Positions 8,107-16,499 of a stretch of 64,000 nt of DNA are shown here, piece by piece (the stretch's first letter is position 1; every line of letters begins with the position of its first letter). A program made the position numbers and the translations under genes. The notes under the pieces were generated by a model, which saw only the letters and a program-made list of their open reading frames with translations, was not told the DNA's origin and did no database searches. Origin of the DNA: Variovorax sp. (lineage in GTDB: Bacteria; Pseudomonadota; Gammaproteobacteria; Burkholderiales; Burkholderiaceae_C); assembly GCA_017744935.1 (NCBI GenBank), contig JAGIAI010000004.1, forward strand, positions 124,001 to 188,000, read 5' to 3'.

Positions 8107-9063
8107 TCATGCTGCGGACTGGATGAAGTCCAGTCCGGCTTGCCCCGCGAGCGATCCCGATCCGAACGCCGCGTCGAACTTGCGCACTTCGCGCAGCGCG
8201 TAGTGCAGGGGCACTTCCCAGGTAAAGCCCATCCCGCCATGCAGGTGGATGGATTTCTCCAGCACGAACGCCGCATTCGCGAGTGCGTTGGCGAGTACCG
8301 GTCCGGTCGCGCGGACATGGCCGTATTCGTTGTTGTGCAGTACACGCTGGATACCGGCGCTGGAGGCCTCCTGCACCAGACGCATGCGCGCCAGCAGATG
8401 GCGAACCGCCTGCTTGGCCGAGAGAGGCCGTCCGAACTGCACGCGGGTCGCCATATAGCTGGCGGTGGTGGCGAGTGCACCTTCGGCCGCGCCGTTGACC
8501 AGTCCGGCGATCAGGATCTCGCCGTCGCGCTGCAGCGTCGCGAAAGCCGCCGCATCGATCTCGGCCAGCACCTTGGCCTTCCCCAGCATGAGCCACGACT
8601 GCGGATATTCCGGGTCGAGCGCGGCATCGTCCTGAATCTCGACGGAAGCGAGATCGAGCAGGGCGGCGCCTCCATTGCCGTTGGCGACCAGCACCCAGTT
8701 GCAGTGGCGTGCATGACGCGCGTGGCCTGCGAAGCCCTCCTGCAGGCTTCCATGCAGCGCCCAGGTCGCGACACGCGTGCCACCGGCAAGCTCCGCGGCC
8801 AGTGGCGAATCGCCGAGCGCCTTGGCAATCAGGAGCGTTTCGAGCAGCGGCCACTGAAGGCGCAGCTTGCCCGCCGCCGCCACGATGGGCAGCGCGAACT
8901 CGATGCCCAGCGCGAGCCCGCCGACATCTTCGCTTGCGCACACGCCGCACAGCCCTGCATTGGCCAGCACCGCGGCTGCTTCGCTGAAGTCGCGGGCTTG
9001 TGCATCGGCGATCGCATCGGCTGCGGCCTGTGCGAACTCTTCGGGTTTGAGGTCGTTGTCCAT
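8107..9063 (-). CDS. acyl-CoA dehydrogenase, short subunit of a paired set
   Basis: The 318-residue protein is shorter than the usual 380-400. The flavin-contacting middle beta domain is weak, but the C-terminal helical domain is clear (YMATRVQFGRPLSAKQAV, then HLHGGMGFTWEVPLH). Bacteria often encode such short partners beside a full-length acyl-CoA dehydrogenase, forming alpha2beta2 enzymes that act on bulky ring-bearing CoA esters. The gene is five bases after the stop of the full-length partner (9069-10277), which supports a stable complex. The FTWE glutamate may supply the base missing in the partner; this is inference. ATG 9063 was chosen as the first start with homology. Confidence 0.85.
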   Translation of the reverse strand: MDNDLKPEEFAQAAADAIADAQARDFSEAAAVLANAGLCGVCASEDVGGLALGIEFALPIVAAAGKLRLQWPLLETLLIAKALGDSPLAAELAGGTRVATWALHGSLQEGFAGHARHARHCNWVLVANGNGGAALLDLASVEIQDDAALDPEYPQSWLMLGKAKVLAEIDAAAFATLQRDGEILIAGLVNGAAEGALATTASYMATRVQFGRPLSAKQAVRHLLARMRLVQEASSAGIQRVLHNNEYGHVRATGPVLANALANAAFVLEKSIHLHGGMGFTWEVPLHYALREVRKFDAAFGSGSLAGQAGLDFIQSAA

Positions 9064-9068
9064 TGCGT

Positions 9069-10277
9069 TCACTTCAGGAGTTCCTTGGGCAAGTCCATGA
9101 TGCGTTGGGCAATGATGTCCAACTGCACTTCGGTGGTGCCGGCGTAGATGGTTTCGGCCCGCGCGAAGAGGTAGGCCGTGGTGAAGTGCTTGCGGGCACG
9201 TTGTGCCAGTGCACTCGATCGCGGGGTCACTTTCGAGACGATCGACAGCGCCAGCCCCATGAAAGCCTGGTGGCATTCGGACCAGTACAGCTTTGTCAAG
9301 GAGCCGCGGGCGCCGATCTTGTCGCCGGCCATGAGCTGATCGACCGTGCGTTCGACCAGGCCCTTGAGGGCATCGATCTCGCCCATCACATCGCCGATGC
9401 GGCGCTGGTAGTAGCCATCGTCGAGCAGCTTCGACAGTTCGGGGTCGGACTTGCATGCGACGACGAGTTGGCGCAGTTCGCACTCGAAGCGCCATGCGCG
9501 GTACATGCGGTTGGTCGCACGTTCGATCGATAGCACGCGAATCGCCGCATTCCATCCTTCGTCCGGCGTGCCGAGACGCGCGCTGTCGGGCACCACCACG
9601 TTGTCGAAGAACACTTCGGCGAAAGACTCCTTGCCGTCGATCGACTTGATCGGCACCACGCGAATGCCGGGCGTGTCCATCGGCACCGCGAACATCAGCA
9701 GGCCGCGGTGCTTGTCCGCGACCGTGCCGGTGCGCGTCAGCAGCAGGCAGTAGTGCGCCTTGGCCGCGCCGCTGGTCCAGATCTTCTGGCCGTTGATGCG
9801 CCAGGTGTCGCCTTCCTGAACCGCCTTGGTCCGCAGGCGCGCGAGGTCGGAGCCGGCGTCGGGCTCGGAGAAGCCCTGGCACCAGTAGTTGCGCATCGAG
9901 AGGATGCGCGGCAGGAAGGACTGCTTCTGCTCTTCGGTGCCCACCGTCTGGATGATCGGCCCCGCCAGTTCCTTGCCGATCGAGCTCACGCTCTCGGGCA
10001 TGGCGAGCGCGCCCACTTCCTTGTTGACGACGAGGTGTTCGCGCAGCGTGAGTCCGAGGCCACCATAGACCTTCGGCCATGTCATGCCGGCGAGGCCCGC
10101 GTCGTACATCGACGCTTCCCAGTCGCGGCATTCATCCACCGTGGGCGTGCGATATGCGAGGCTGTCGGCACGCATGTGCTCTGGCAGATGGGCGCGCAGC
10201 CACTCGCGCGCGTACTGTCGGTAGACGGCCGGTCCCGCCGAAGCGTCCGGGATCGCCGGGTTTTTTTCCGTGTGCAT
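9069..10277 (-). CDS. acyl-CoA dehydrogenase, full-length subunit
   Basis: This 402-residue protein has all three acyl-CoA dehydrogenase domains: the N-terminal helical domain, a beta domain with WCQGFSEPDAGSDLARL and INGQKIWTSGA, and a C-terminal domain ending in IYAGTTEVQLDIIAQRI. The usual catalytic Glu of YEGT is Ala here (YAGT), as in enzymes whose base lies elsewhere or in a partner subunit. FAD-dependent alpha,beta-dehydrogenation of a CoA thioester is expected. ATG 10277 starts it, eight bases after the stop of the acyl-CoA synthetase gene. A longer frame to 10412 overlaps that gene and is not used. Confidence 0.92.
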   Translation of the reverse strand: MHTEKNPAIPDASAGPAVYRQYAREWLRAHLPEHMRADSLAYRTPTVDECRDWEASMYDAGLAGMTWPKVYGGLGLTLREHLVVNKEVGALAMPESVSSIGKELAGPIIQTVGTEEQKQSFLPRILSMRNYWCQGFSEPDAGSDLARLRTKAVQEGDTWRINGQKIWTSGAAKAHYCLLLTRTGTVADKHRGLLMFAVPMDTPGIRVVPIKSIDGKESFAEVFFDNVVVPDSARLGTPDEGWNAAIRVLSIERATNRMYRAWRFECELRQLVVACKSDPELSKLLDDGYYQRRIGDVMGEIDALKGLVERTVDQLMAGDKIGARGSLTKLYWSECHQAFMGLALSIVSKVTPRSSALAQRARKHFTTAYLFARAETIYAGTTEVQLDIIAQRIMDLPKELLK

Positions 10278-10285
10278 GGGAGCCT

Positions 10286-12427
10286 TCAATGTCCAGAGGG
10301 GGTGGAAGAGGTGGGAACCATCAGCGCGTCGAGAACGAGCACGCCTTCGCCTTCCGGCTTGACCAGGATCGGGTTCATGTCGATCTCGGCCACGTCGTCG
10401 GCATGGCGGCATGCGAATTCCGAGAGCCTCGCCACCGTGCGTGCGGCTGCGGCCACGTCGGCCTTGGCATGCCCCCGGGCGCCGTCCAGCAGCGGGAACA
10501 TTCGGAGGCTGCGGATCATCCGCGCGGCCTCTTCCTCGGAGACCGGCGCGACCTGCACCGCGACGTCCTTCAGGATCTCGGCGTAGATGCCGCCCATCCC
10601 GACCATCACTACGGGGCCGAACACCGGATCGCGCGAAACGCCTGCGATCAGTTCCACGCCGCCGCGCATCATCGGTGCCACGAGAACGCCGTCGAGGCGT
10701 GCCTCGGGCGCATGCTGGCGTGCGTTGGCCATCACGCGGTCGTAGGCTTGACGCACCGCGTCGTCGTCCTTCAGGTCGAGCGCCACGCCGCCGATCTCGG
10801 TCTTGTGGGCGATGTCTTCGGATGCGATCTTGAGGACCACCGGGTAGCCCGTCGCACGCGCACTGCGCACCGCGTCATCGGCGGACGAGACCACTTCTTC
10901 GCGCGGCACGCTGATGCCGGCGGCAGCCAGCGCTTTCTTGGCGTGGAATTCGTTGCGGAATACGGCGGCGTCCACTTTCTCGACAGGGCCGCCGTACGCA
11001 GCCGCGGGAGAGAGGCTCGCGAGTTGCCCCAGCCGAACCAGACCGGCCATGCCGCTGGCAGCCGCAGGAATGCTCGGGAACACCGGAATGCCCAGCGCGT
11101 TGATCTCGGCGACCGCATCGGCCGGCCCCTTGCTGATGAGGACCATCAGGCGATCGGGATGGGTCTCGCGGATCTTCGAGAGTGCTTCCATGTACACGCC
11201 GCGCAGCCGAGGGTTGTAGAGCGACAGCGCAAGCAGTAGCACCAGCGTGCTGCCGCCAGCATCGCTCTGCAGCGCGGTGAGCATCTTGAGCAGGATGTCC
11301 GGACGGGCGGACATCTGCGCCGATGCGTCCACCGGGTTGTTGGTGCCGGCCTGCGGCACGGCCTCGCGGATCAGCGTCTTCGTGCTGTCGGCCAGTTGCG
11401 GAAGCGTCATGCCGGCTTCCACCATCGCGTCGGCCATCATGATTCCGAAGCCGCCGGATGCAGCCACCAGTGTTACGGCATCGGTAGTGGGCAGGCGGTC
11501 CGCGCCCAGGAGGGCTGCTGCGTGGCCGACGTCGAGCAGTTCCTCGAACGAGCGCACGCGCAGCACGCCATAGCGCTGGAAGACCGCATCGAACACCGCG
11601 TCGGAACCCATCAGCGCGCCGGTGTGCGAGGCGGCCGCGGCCTGGCCCTGCTCGGTGGCGCCGATCTTCAGCGCGATCACCGGCTTGCGCTGGCGGCGCG
11701 CCATGTCGAGTGCCTCGATCAACCGTCCTGCATCACGGCAGGTCTCCATGCAGCACAGGATGATGCGGGTGGCCGAATCATTCGCCAGCGCGGCGATGCC
11801 GTCGGCGACATCCACATCGGCTTCGTTGCCGGTGGCGATGAAGCGGCTCACGCCGAGGCCACGATCGGCCATGCAGCGCATGGTGAAGCTGCCGATGTTG
11901 CCGGACTGCGAGACGATGCCCACATGCCCGGCGGGCGGCATGCTTTGTTCGAGCGCGATGGAGAACGATGCGACCAGCCGGTCCACCACATTCACTGCGC
12001 CGAGGCAGTTCGGGCCCAGCAGACGCATGCCGTGGTTGCGCGCCACGCGCACCAGTTCGGCTTGCATCTCCGCACCTTCGGGGCCCGCTTCGGCGAAGCC
12101 CGTGGAGAGCACGACTACGCCGCGCACGCCGCGGCTGCCGCAATCACGCACGGCCTGCAGAGTTGCGTTCGCGGGCACCGCCACGATGGCGAGTTCGGGT
12201 GCCGTGGGCGTTTCGAGCACCGAGGCGTAGGCCTGCAGGTCTTGAATGGTCCCGCCCTTGGGATTGATGGGATAGATGGCGCCCGCGTAGCCGTACTTGC
12301 GCAGCAGCTGCACGGGGCGGCCGCCGATCTTGGTGACGTCGTCGGATGCGCCGATCACCGCAACGCTGCTTGCGTTGAAGAACGCTTCGAGCCCCGCGCC
12401 TGGCGCGGCCTGAACCTGGGTCAGCAT
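10286..12427 (-). CDS. NDP-forming acyl-CoA synthetase (acetate--CoA ligase family)
   Basis: The 713-residue protein fuses the two parts of ADP-forming acyl-CoA synthetases. Residues 10-460 hold the CoA-binding Rossmann domain (VAVIGASDD), the succinyl-CoA-ligase-like domain (HVGIVSQSGNIGSF) and the ASHTGALMGSD segment whose histidine is the phosphorylated residue in this family. The remainder is an ATP-grasp domain (YPVVLKIASEDIAHKTEIGGV). It activates a carboxylic acid to its CoA thioester using ATP, giving ADP. I start at ATG 12427, two bases after the enoyl-CoA hydratase stop, with AAGGGA at proper spacing. A TTG at 12433 is possible but badly spaced. The substrate acid is probably the ring-opened product of this pathway. 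Confidence 0.9.
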   Translation of the reverse strand: MLTQVQAAPGAGLEAFFNASSVAVIGASDDVTKIGGRPVQLLRKYGYAGAIYPINPKGGTIQDLQAYASVLETPTAPELAIVAVPANATLQAVRDCGSRGVRGVVVLSTGFAEAGPEGAEMQAELVRVARNHGMRLLGPNCLGAVNVVDRLVASFSIALEQSMPPAGHVGIVSQSGNIGSFTMRCMADRGLGVSRFIATGNEADVDVADGIAALANDSATRIILCCMETCRDAGRLIEALDMARRQRKPVIALKIGATEQGQAAAASHTGALMGSDAVFDAVFQRYGVLRVRSFEELLDVGHAAALLGADRLPTTDAVTLVAASGGFGIMMADAMVEAGMTLPQLADSTKTLIREAVPQAGTNNPVDASAQMSARPDILLKMLTALQSDAGGSTLVLLLALSLYNPRLRGVYMEALSKIRETHPDRLMVLISKGPADAVAEINALGIPVFPSIPAAASGMAGLVRLGQLASLSPAAAYGGPVEKVDAAVFRNEFHAKKALAAAGISVPREEVVSSADDAVRSARATGYPVVLKIASEDIAHKTEIGGVALDLKDDDAVRQAYDRVMANARQHAPEARLDGVLVAPMMRGGVELIAGVSRDPVFGPVVMVGMGGIYAEILKDVAVQVAPVSEEEAARMIRSLRMFPLLDGARGHAKADVAAAARTVARLSEFACRHADDVAEIDMNPILVKPEGEGVLVLDALMVPTSSTPSGH

Positions 12428-12429
12428 GT

Positions 12430-13200
12430 TCAACGTCCCTTGAAGACCGGGGTGCGCTTCTCGAGGAAGGCCATGCGCGCTTCACGCGCGTCTTCGGTCT
12501 TCGAGAGTGCGACGGTGAATTCCTGCTCGAAGCGGTACGCGTCGCGCTGGGGCATCAGGTCGACCATGTTGGCTGCGCGCTTGGCATAGATGATGGCCAG
12601 CGGGGCCTTCGATGCGATCTCGCGTGCCAGCGTCATCGTCACCGGCAGCAGGTCCTTTTCGGAGACCACTTCCTCGATCACGTTGCGGCGGAACAGCTCT
12701 TCCGCCGTCAGACGTTGGCCCGTGAAGAACATCCGGCGCAAGGTGGAGCGACCGAACAGCGTCTTGAGCATCGAGGCGCCGCCGGCCAGCCCGACGTTGA
12801 TCTCGGGCATGCCCACGGTGACGTTCTCCGACGCATACAGGATGTCGCACGATGCCGCGAGGCCGAGCCCTGCGCCGAGCGCAGTGCCATTGATCGCAGC
12901 GATCACCGGCTTGGCGCATTCGCGGATTGCGTTGCCGGTTTCGCGCGTGATGCGGTTGTGATCGAGGAAGTCGCCAGCGACCGTGCTGTCCGGCCGATCC
13001 TTCAGATCGGCACCCGCGCAGAACACGCTGCCGGTGCCGGTCAGCACGGCGCAGCGGATGTCCTCGCGCTCGGAGATGGCGTCGAACGTGGCCACCAGCT
13101 GGCGGCGCATCTCGCGGTTCAGCGCATTGACCGGCTTGCGGTCCATCGTGACGAGGGCGACGCCCTCGGAGACTTCCAAACGAACCCATTGATCACTCAT
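12430..13200 (-). CDS. enoyl-CoA hydratase/isomerase family protein
   Basis: This is a 256-residue crotonase. The oxyanion-hole segments VFCAGADLKD and NGTALGAGLGLAASCD are clear. The second catalytic glutamate is present (GMPEINVGL), but the first, normally in the GGGCELA loop, is replaced (GAGLGLA). It may therefore act as an isomerase, a hydrolase or a ring-opening crotonase, not a plain hydratase. It starts with ATG 13200 after AAGGTGAT. Its translation-start region is a near copy of that of the Bug gene upstream. It is the second gene of the minus-strand operon. Confidence 0.88.
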   Translation of the reverse strand: MSDQWVRLEVSEGVALVTMDRKPVNALNREMRRQLVATFDAISEREDIRCAVLTGTGSVFCAGADLKDRPDSTVAGDFLDHNRITRETGNAIRECAKPVIAAINGTALGAGLGLAASCDILYASENVTVGMPEINVGLAGGASMLKTLFGRSTLRRMFFTGQRLTAEELFRRNVIEEVVSEKDLLPVTMTLAREIASKAPLAIIYAKRAANMVDLMPQRDAYRFEQEFTVALSKTEDAREARMAFLEKRTPVFKGR

Positions 13201-13210
13201 ACATCACCTT
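13181..13210 (-). repeat. duplicated translation-start leader, copy 1
   Basis: These 30 bases cover the ribosome-binding site and first codons of the enoyl-CoA hydratase gene. They match 14221-14250, at the start of the Bug gene, in 26 of 30 positions (AGGTGATGTATGAG core). Both proteins consequently begin MSD-Q/E-WV. Confidence 0.8.
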
Positions 13211-13229
13211 AAAAAAAGAGCCGCCTTGC

Positions 13230-14240
13230 TTACTTGGCCGCTTTGTTGTCTTCGGCCGCAACGGCCTCGAATTCCTTGAGCACGCGCGCCTGGTCGCGCC
13301 GGTAGTCCTCGACGCCGCCGGCGTACGGTTCCAGGTAGAGCTGCCGGCGCGCGGTCTTCATGGCCTCGGATGCGAGCGCTTGTTGCACGGCACGCGAGAG
13401 CTGTTCCTTGATCGGGGCCGGCGTGTCGGAGCGAACGTTCAGGCTGTAGCTGCTGCTGAACGCCATGTTGGGCAGGCCGAGTTCCTGGAAGGTCTTCACG
13501 CCGGGCAGGAAGTTGTTGGTGCCGGGCACGCCGGTGGTGGCCAGCACCTTGACCTTGGGGCTGTCCTTGACCGCCTGGGTGGTGCCGATCGTCGTGAAGT
13601 AGGCGTCGATCTGGCCCGCGAGGATTGCGGTGAGCCCTTCGGCGCCGCCTTTGAACGGAATCGCGCGGTACTGGATGCCCATGTCCCTGGCCATCCTCGT
13701 GGCCAGCATCGAATACACGCCCACGCCAAGATCGAGGCTGCCGACATCGATTTCGCGGTGCGCATTCTTGAGGTCGTCGAGCCGCTTCCAGCCGCGGTCG
13801 GCCGCCACGATGAAGGCGTAGCTGCTCTGCGCCAGCGGCGCGAGGATCTCGAAGTCGGAGAACTCGTAGGCCAGGTTGGGCGTGGCGATCTTGGCGCTGT
13901 AGAAGCCCTCGGCGCGCACCAGCAGCGTGTAGCCATCGGCCGGCTGGCCCTTCGCGGCCACGATGCCGACCGACGAGCCGCCGCCGGGACGGTTCTCGAC
14001 GATCACCGGCTGGCCCATGATCTTCGCGAACTCCTGGCCGAAGGCGCGTGCGATGTTGTCGGTCGCGGCGCCCGGGGGGTAGGGCACGATGAGCTTGAGC
14101 GGCTTCGAGGGATAGTGCTGCGCCTGCGCCGCTGCCGGCAGCGAACTCGCCGCGGCACAGAGAACGGCCATGCCGAGCAGCGCGCGACGACCCATGGAGA
14201 CCATGGCAGCCGGCTTCGCGCAAACCCATTCATCGCTCAT
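13230..14240 (-). CDS. Bug-family (TctC-like) tripartite tricarboxylate transporter receptor
   Basis: The 336-residue protein carries a signal peptide (RRALLGMAVLCAAASSLPAAAQA) and then the Bug start YPSKPLKLIVPYPPGAATDNIAR. The VENRPGGGSSVG loop and ADGYTLL follow, typical of these periplasmic receptors, which bind organic acids such as dicarboxylates and aromatic acids. No membrane TctA/TctB partners lie nearby, so it is one of the many orphan Bug receptors of betaproteobacteria. The frame starts MSDEWVCAKPAAMVSMGRR. The first 12-15 residues look like a duplicated leader, and the native start may be the ATG at residue 13 or 16. It is the first gene of the minus-strand catabolic operon and may bind its substrate. 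Confidence 0.9.
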   Translation of the reverse strand: MSDEWVCAKPAAMVSMGRRALLGMAVLCAAASSLPAAAQAQHYPSKPLKLIVPYPPGAATDNIARAFGQEFAKIMGQPVIVENRPGGGSSVGIVAAKGQPADGYTLLVRAEGFYSAKIATPNLAYEFSDFEILAPLAQSSYAFIVAADRGWKRLDDLKNAHREIDVGSLDLGVGVYSMLATRMARDMGIQYRAIPFKGGAEGLTAILAGQIDAYFTTIGTTQAVKDSPKVKVLATTGVPGTNNFLPGVKTFQELGLPNMAFSSSYSLNVRSDTPAPIKEQLSRAVQQALASEAMKTARRQLYLEPYAGGVEDYRRDQARVLKEFEAVAAEDNKAAK

Positions 14241-14250
14241 ACATCACCTC
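14221..14250 (-). repeat. duplicated translation-start leader, copy 2
   Basis: This copy covers the ribosome-binding site and first codons of the Bug gene. It matches 13181-13210 at 26 of 30 positions. Confidence 0.8.
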
Positions 14251-14478
14251 GGCAACGGGGCCCGCTCGATGCGGCACCCGTATGGATAAAAGGACGCTTT
14301 CGACAAACGGGCCTTCGCCTGAAGGGAATTCTGTTGTTTGTCTCTTGCGGAAAATTATAGAAATCGCACCCCAATTCGTTCTCCCTTCATCCTGAAGGAG
14401 TGTTCTGCAAAAAATGAAGGAGTGCCTCGCGAGGGGGCTGCTACGATGCGCCGGCGCAGGGGTCCGTCCATGAAAATC

Positions 14479-14516
14479 AATTCAATTGGAATTCGCCGTG
14501 AAATTAATTCAATTAA
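14479..14516. promoter_or_regulatory. AT-rich paired dyads between the two catabolic arms
   Basis: Two symmetric elements lie just upstream of the lactonase gene: AATTC-N5-GAATT (14479-14493) and TTAATT-C-AATTAA (14504-14516). They stand in an AT-rich patch of about 60 bases within GC-rich DNA. They probably mark an operator or promoter shared by the divergent catabolic arms. The cognate regulator is not proven; the LysR gene at 15428-16390 is the nearest candidate. Confidence 0.45.
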
Positions 14517-15431
14517 ATGATGGGCGAATTCGAGCATCAGGAAAATCAAGTGGAAATTCAGCGCCTCGGCAATTTGAAACTGGCATTGGGTGAATGCCCG
14601 GTGTGGCACGGCGGCCGGCTTTGGCTCCTGGATTGCCGACAGGGGCTGGTCCTCGCGCTGGACGCGGAAACCGGCGAGATGACGGCGCGGCATGAAGCAC
14701 CCGCGCCCCTCGGCTCCTTTGCATTCAACGGCGACGGCGGCGACTGCATCGTGCTGTCGCTGAAGGAAGAGATCGCGGCGCTGGACCTGCGCACCGGCAA
14801 GCTGCGGTCGCTGGCGCGCATCGACGCCAGCCATCCGAATCTGCGAATCAATGACGGCACGGCGCTGGCCGACGGCAGCTTCGTGACCGGGACCATGCAT
14901 GTGTTTCGCGAAGACGGCGAGCCGCCGCTCGGCGGCCTTTACCGACTCGACACCGCGCTGCGCCTGCACAAGCTCGACGATGGCATCGGCATCGCCAACG
15001 GACCATGCGTGAATCCGGTCAACGGGCGCCTGCACGTGGCGGATAGCGCGGCGCGGGTGATCTATTCGTATGCGATCGCGGCGGACGGAGCGCTGCTCGA
15101 CAAGCAGGTGTTCGTCCGGACGGACGCCTGCGACTCCGGCCCGGACGGTTGCACGTTCGACAGCGAAGGCGGGCTATGGACTGCGCTGGTCCGCGTCGGC
15201 GCTCTGGGGCGATTCGACATGCAGGGCCAACTCACGCACCGCATCGACCTGCCGCTGGCCTACCCGAGCGCGCTGTGCTTCGGCGGTCCCGACATGGCCG
15301 ATCTGTTCGTCACCAGCATCAGCGACAGCGGACGCCTGAGCGCGTCGGGGCCGCTGGATGGCGCCGTGCTCAAGCTCACCGGCGTGGGCTTTCGGGGCCT
15401 CGCGCGCCCCGTGTGCCGCCTGCCGCTTTAG
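14517..15431 (+). CDS. SMP-30/gluconolactonase/LRE family lactonase
   Basis: The 304-residue protein is a six-bladed propeller of the SMP-30 family. The expected metal ligands are visible: Glu in LGECPVW (about residue 26), Asn in RINDGTALADG (near 120), Asn in GIANGPCVNP (near 163) and Asp in GPDGCTFDSEGGLW (near 210). Such enzymes hydrolyse lactones to hydroxy acids in the cytoplasm. ATG 14517 has no clear ribosome site. GTG 14550 has AGGA at good spacing and would remove 11 residues. It heads the plus-strand arm of the catabolic cluster, and lactone opening after a Baeyer-Villiger-type oxygenation is a reasonable role. Its stop overlaps the stop of the convergent LysR gene. Confidence 0.86.
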   Translation: MMGEFEHQENQVEIQRLGNLKLALGECPVWHGGRLWLLDCRQGLVLALDAETGEMTARHEAPAPLGSFAFNGDGGDCIVLSLKEEIAALDLRTGKLRSLARIDASHPNLRINDGTALADGSFVTGTMHVFREDGEPPLGGLYRLDTALRLHKLDDGIGIANGPCVNPVNGRLHVADSAARVIYSYAIAADGALLDKQVFVRTDACDSGPDGCTFDSEGGLWTALVRVGALGRFDMQGQLTHRIDLPLAYPSALCFGGPDMADLFVTSISDSGRLSASGPLDGAVLKLTGVGFRGLARPVCRLPL

Positions 15432-16390
15432 GGCGAGCCGGGCGGCGGGCGATCGAGGCCCGCCGCGTTGCCGTGGGCCGAGAATCGCAGCTCGGGTCCG
15501 GCAACATGCTCCGCCACGAAGTCCAGGAAGAGGCGGATCTTGGCGGGAATGATCGGGGTGTCGAGGATGGTGGCGTACATGCCCTCGTCGAAGCCCTTGT
15601 TGCTGATCCTGTAGTCGCTCAGAACCCGCACGAGGCGACCCTGGCGGATGTCGTTGTGCACCGTGTAGTCGTCGAGCAGCGCCAGCCCTTCGCCGAGCCG
15701 CGCGAGTTCCAGCAGCGCCATGCCGCTGTTGGTGATGTGGCGGGGCCTGAAGGCAATGTGGTCGAGCTGCCCCTGCTGCTTGAAGAGCCAGGTGTATTCC
15801 TCGCCGGGCAGTTGGTAGGCGAGGCAGTCGTGGACGAGGATGCTCGCGGGCTCGGCCAGCTCCGGCTTGCCGGCGAGGTAGGCGGGCGAGGCGACGAGGT
15901 AACGGTCGCTCTGGAACAGCATGCGACGCTTGACGCCAGCTTCGACCGGCGGCGAGATGCGGAAGTCGACATCGAACTGATTGCGCCGCAGGTCGACAGC
16001 CGCTTCGCCGAGCGTGAGTTCGATGTGGATCTCGGGGTAGCGCTTGCGAAAGCCGGCGATCAGGCCCGGCAGCACGCCCAGGCCGAACATCATCCGCGAA
16101 TGCACCCGAAGCGACCCCTGTGGCGCGGTGCTGATGGCGGTGATGTTGCTTTGCAGCTCGTTGATGCGCCAGAGGATGCCCTCGAGTTGGCGCGCGTATT
16201 CCTGCCCCGATTCGGTCAGCGCGATCTGGCGCGTGGAGCGCAGCAGCAGCTTGACTTTCAGCTCTTCCTCGATGTCCGTGATCATCCGCGACACCCCTGT
16301 CGCCGAGATGCCGAAGCGACGTGCGGTCTCGGAAAAGTTCTTTGTCTGGGAGATCGACAGGAACAGTTCCATGGCGCGCAACCTATCCAT
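15428..16390 (-). CDS. LysR-family transcriptional regulator
   Basis: This is a 320-residue LysR protein of the CrgA-like branch. The helix-turn-helix lies at residues 15-45 (NFSETARRFGISATGVSRMI), with LLRSTRQIALTESGQEY after it. The effector domain begins GSLRVHSRMMFG. It is divergent from the monooxygenase gene at 16500. The 109-base gap contains a TGCAG-N7-CTGCA dyad, a likely binding site. It is the best candidate for controlling the plus-strand catabolic arm. The start MDRLRAM at 16390 is conventional for the family. Confidence 0.9.
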   Translation of the reverse strand: MDRLRAMELFLSISQTKNFSETARRFGISATGVSRMITDIEEELKVKLLLRSTRQIALTESGQEYARQLEGILWRINELQSNITAISTAPQGSLRVHSRMMFGLGVLPGLIAGFRKRYPEIHIELTLGEAAVDLRRNQFDVDFRISPPVEAGVKRRMLFQSDRYLVASPAYLAGKPELAEPASILVHDCLAYQLPGEEYTWLFKQQGQLDHIAFRPRHITNSGMALLELARLGEGLALLDDYTVHNDIRQGRLVRVLSDYRISNKGFDEGMYATILDTPIIPAKIRLFLDFVAEHVAGPELRFSAHGNAAGLDRPPPGSP

Positions 16391-16405
16391 GAATACTCCA
16401 GTTGA

Positions 16406-16422
16406 TGCAGTTCTGATCTGCA
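16406..16422. promoter_or_regulatory. candidate LysR operator
   Basis: A perfect inverted repeat, TGCAG-N7-CTGCA, lies 16 bases upstream of the LysR start and about 78 bases upstream of the monooxygenase start. The position fits an autoregulatory and activator site. No footprint evidence is available. Confidence 0.45.
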
Positions 16423-16499
16423 GTTTCAGCCATGGCCGATCCGGTTCGTCTCCCTAGAATTTCCCGATCCGTGTGGGCGGTATTTTCCCGGAGACAAAA

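Noticed and set aside
12428..12433. TTG start for the acyl-CoA synthetase overlapping the enoyl-CoA hydratase stop.
   Set aside because: The ribosome site is too close to the TTG and well spaced for the ATG at 12427.
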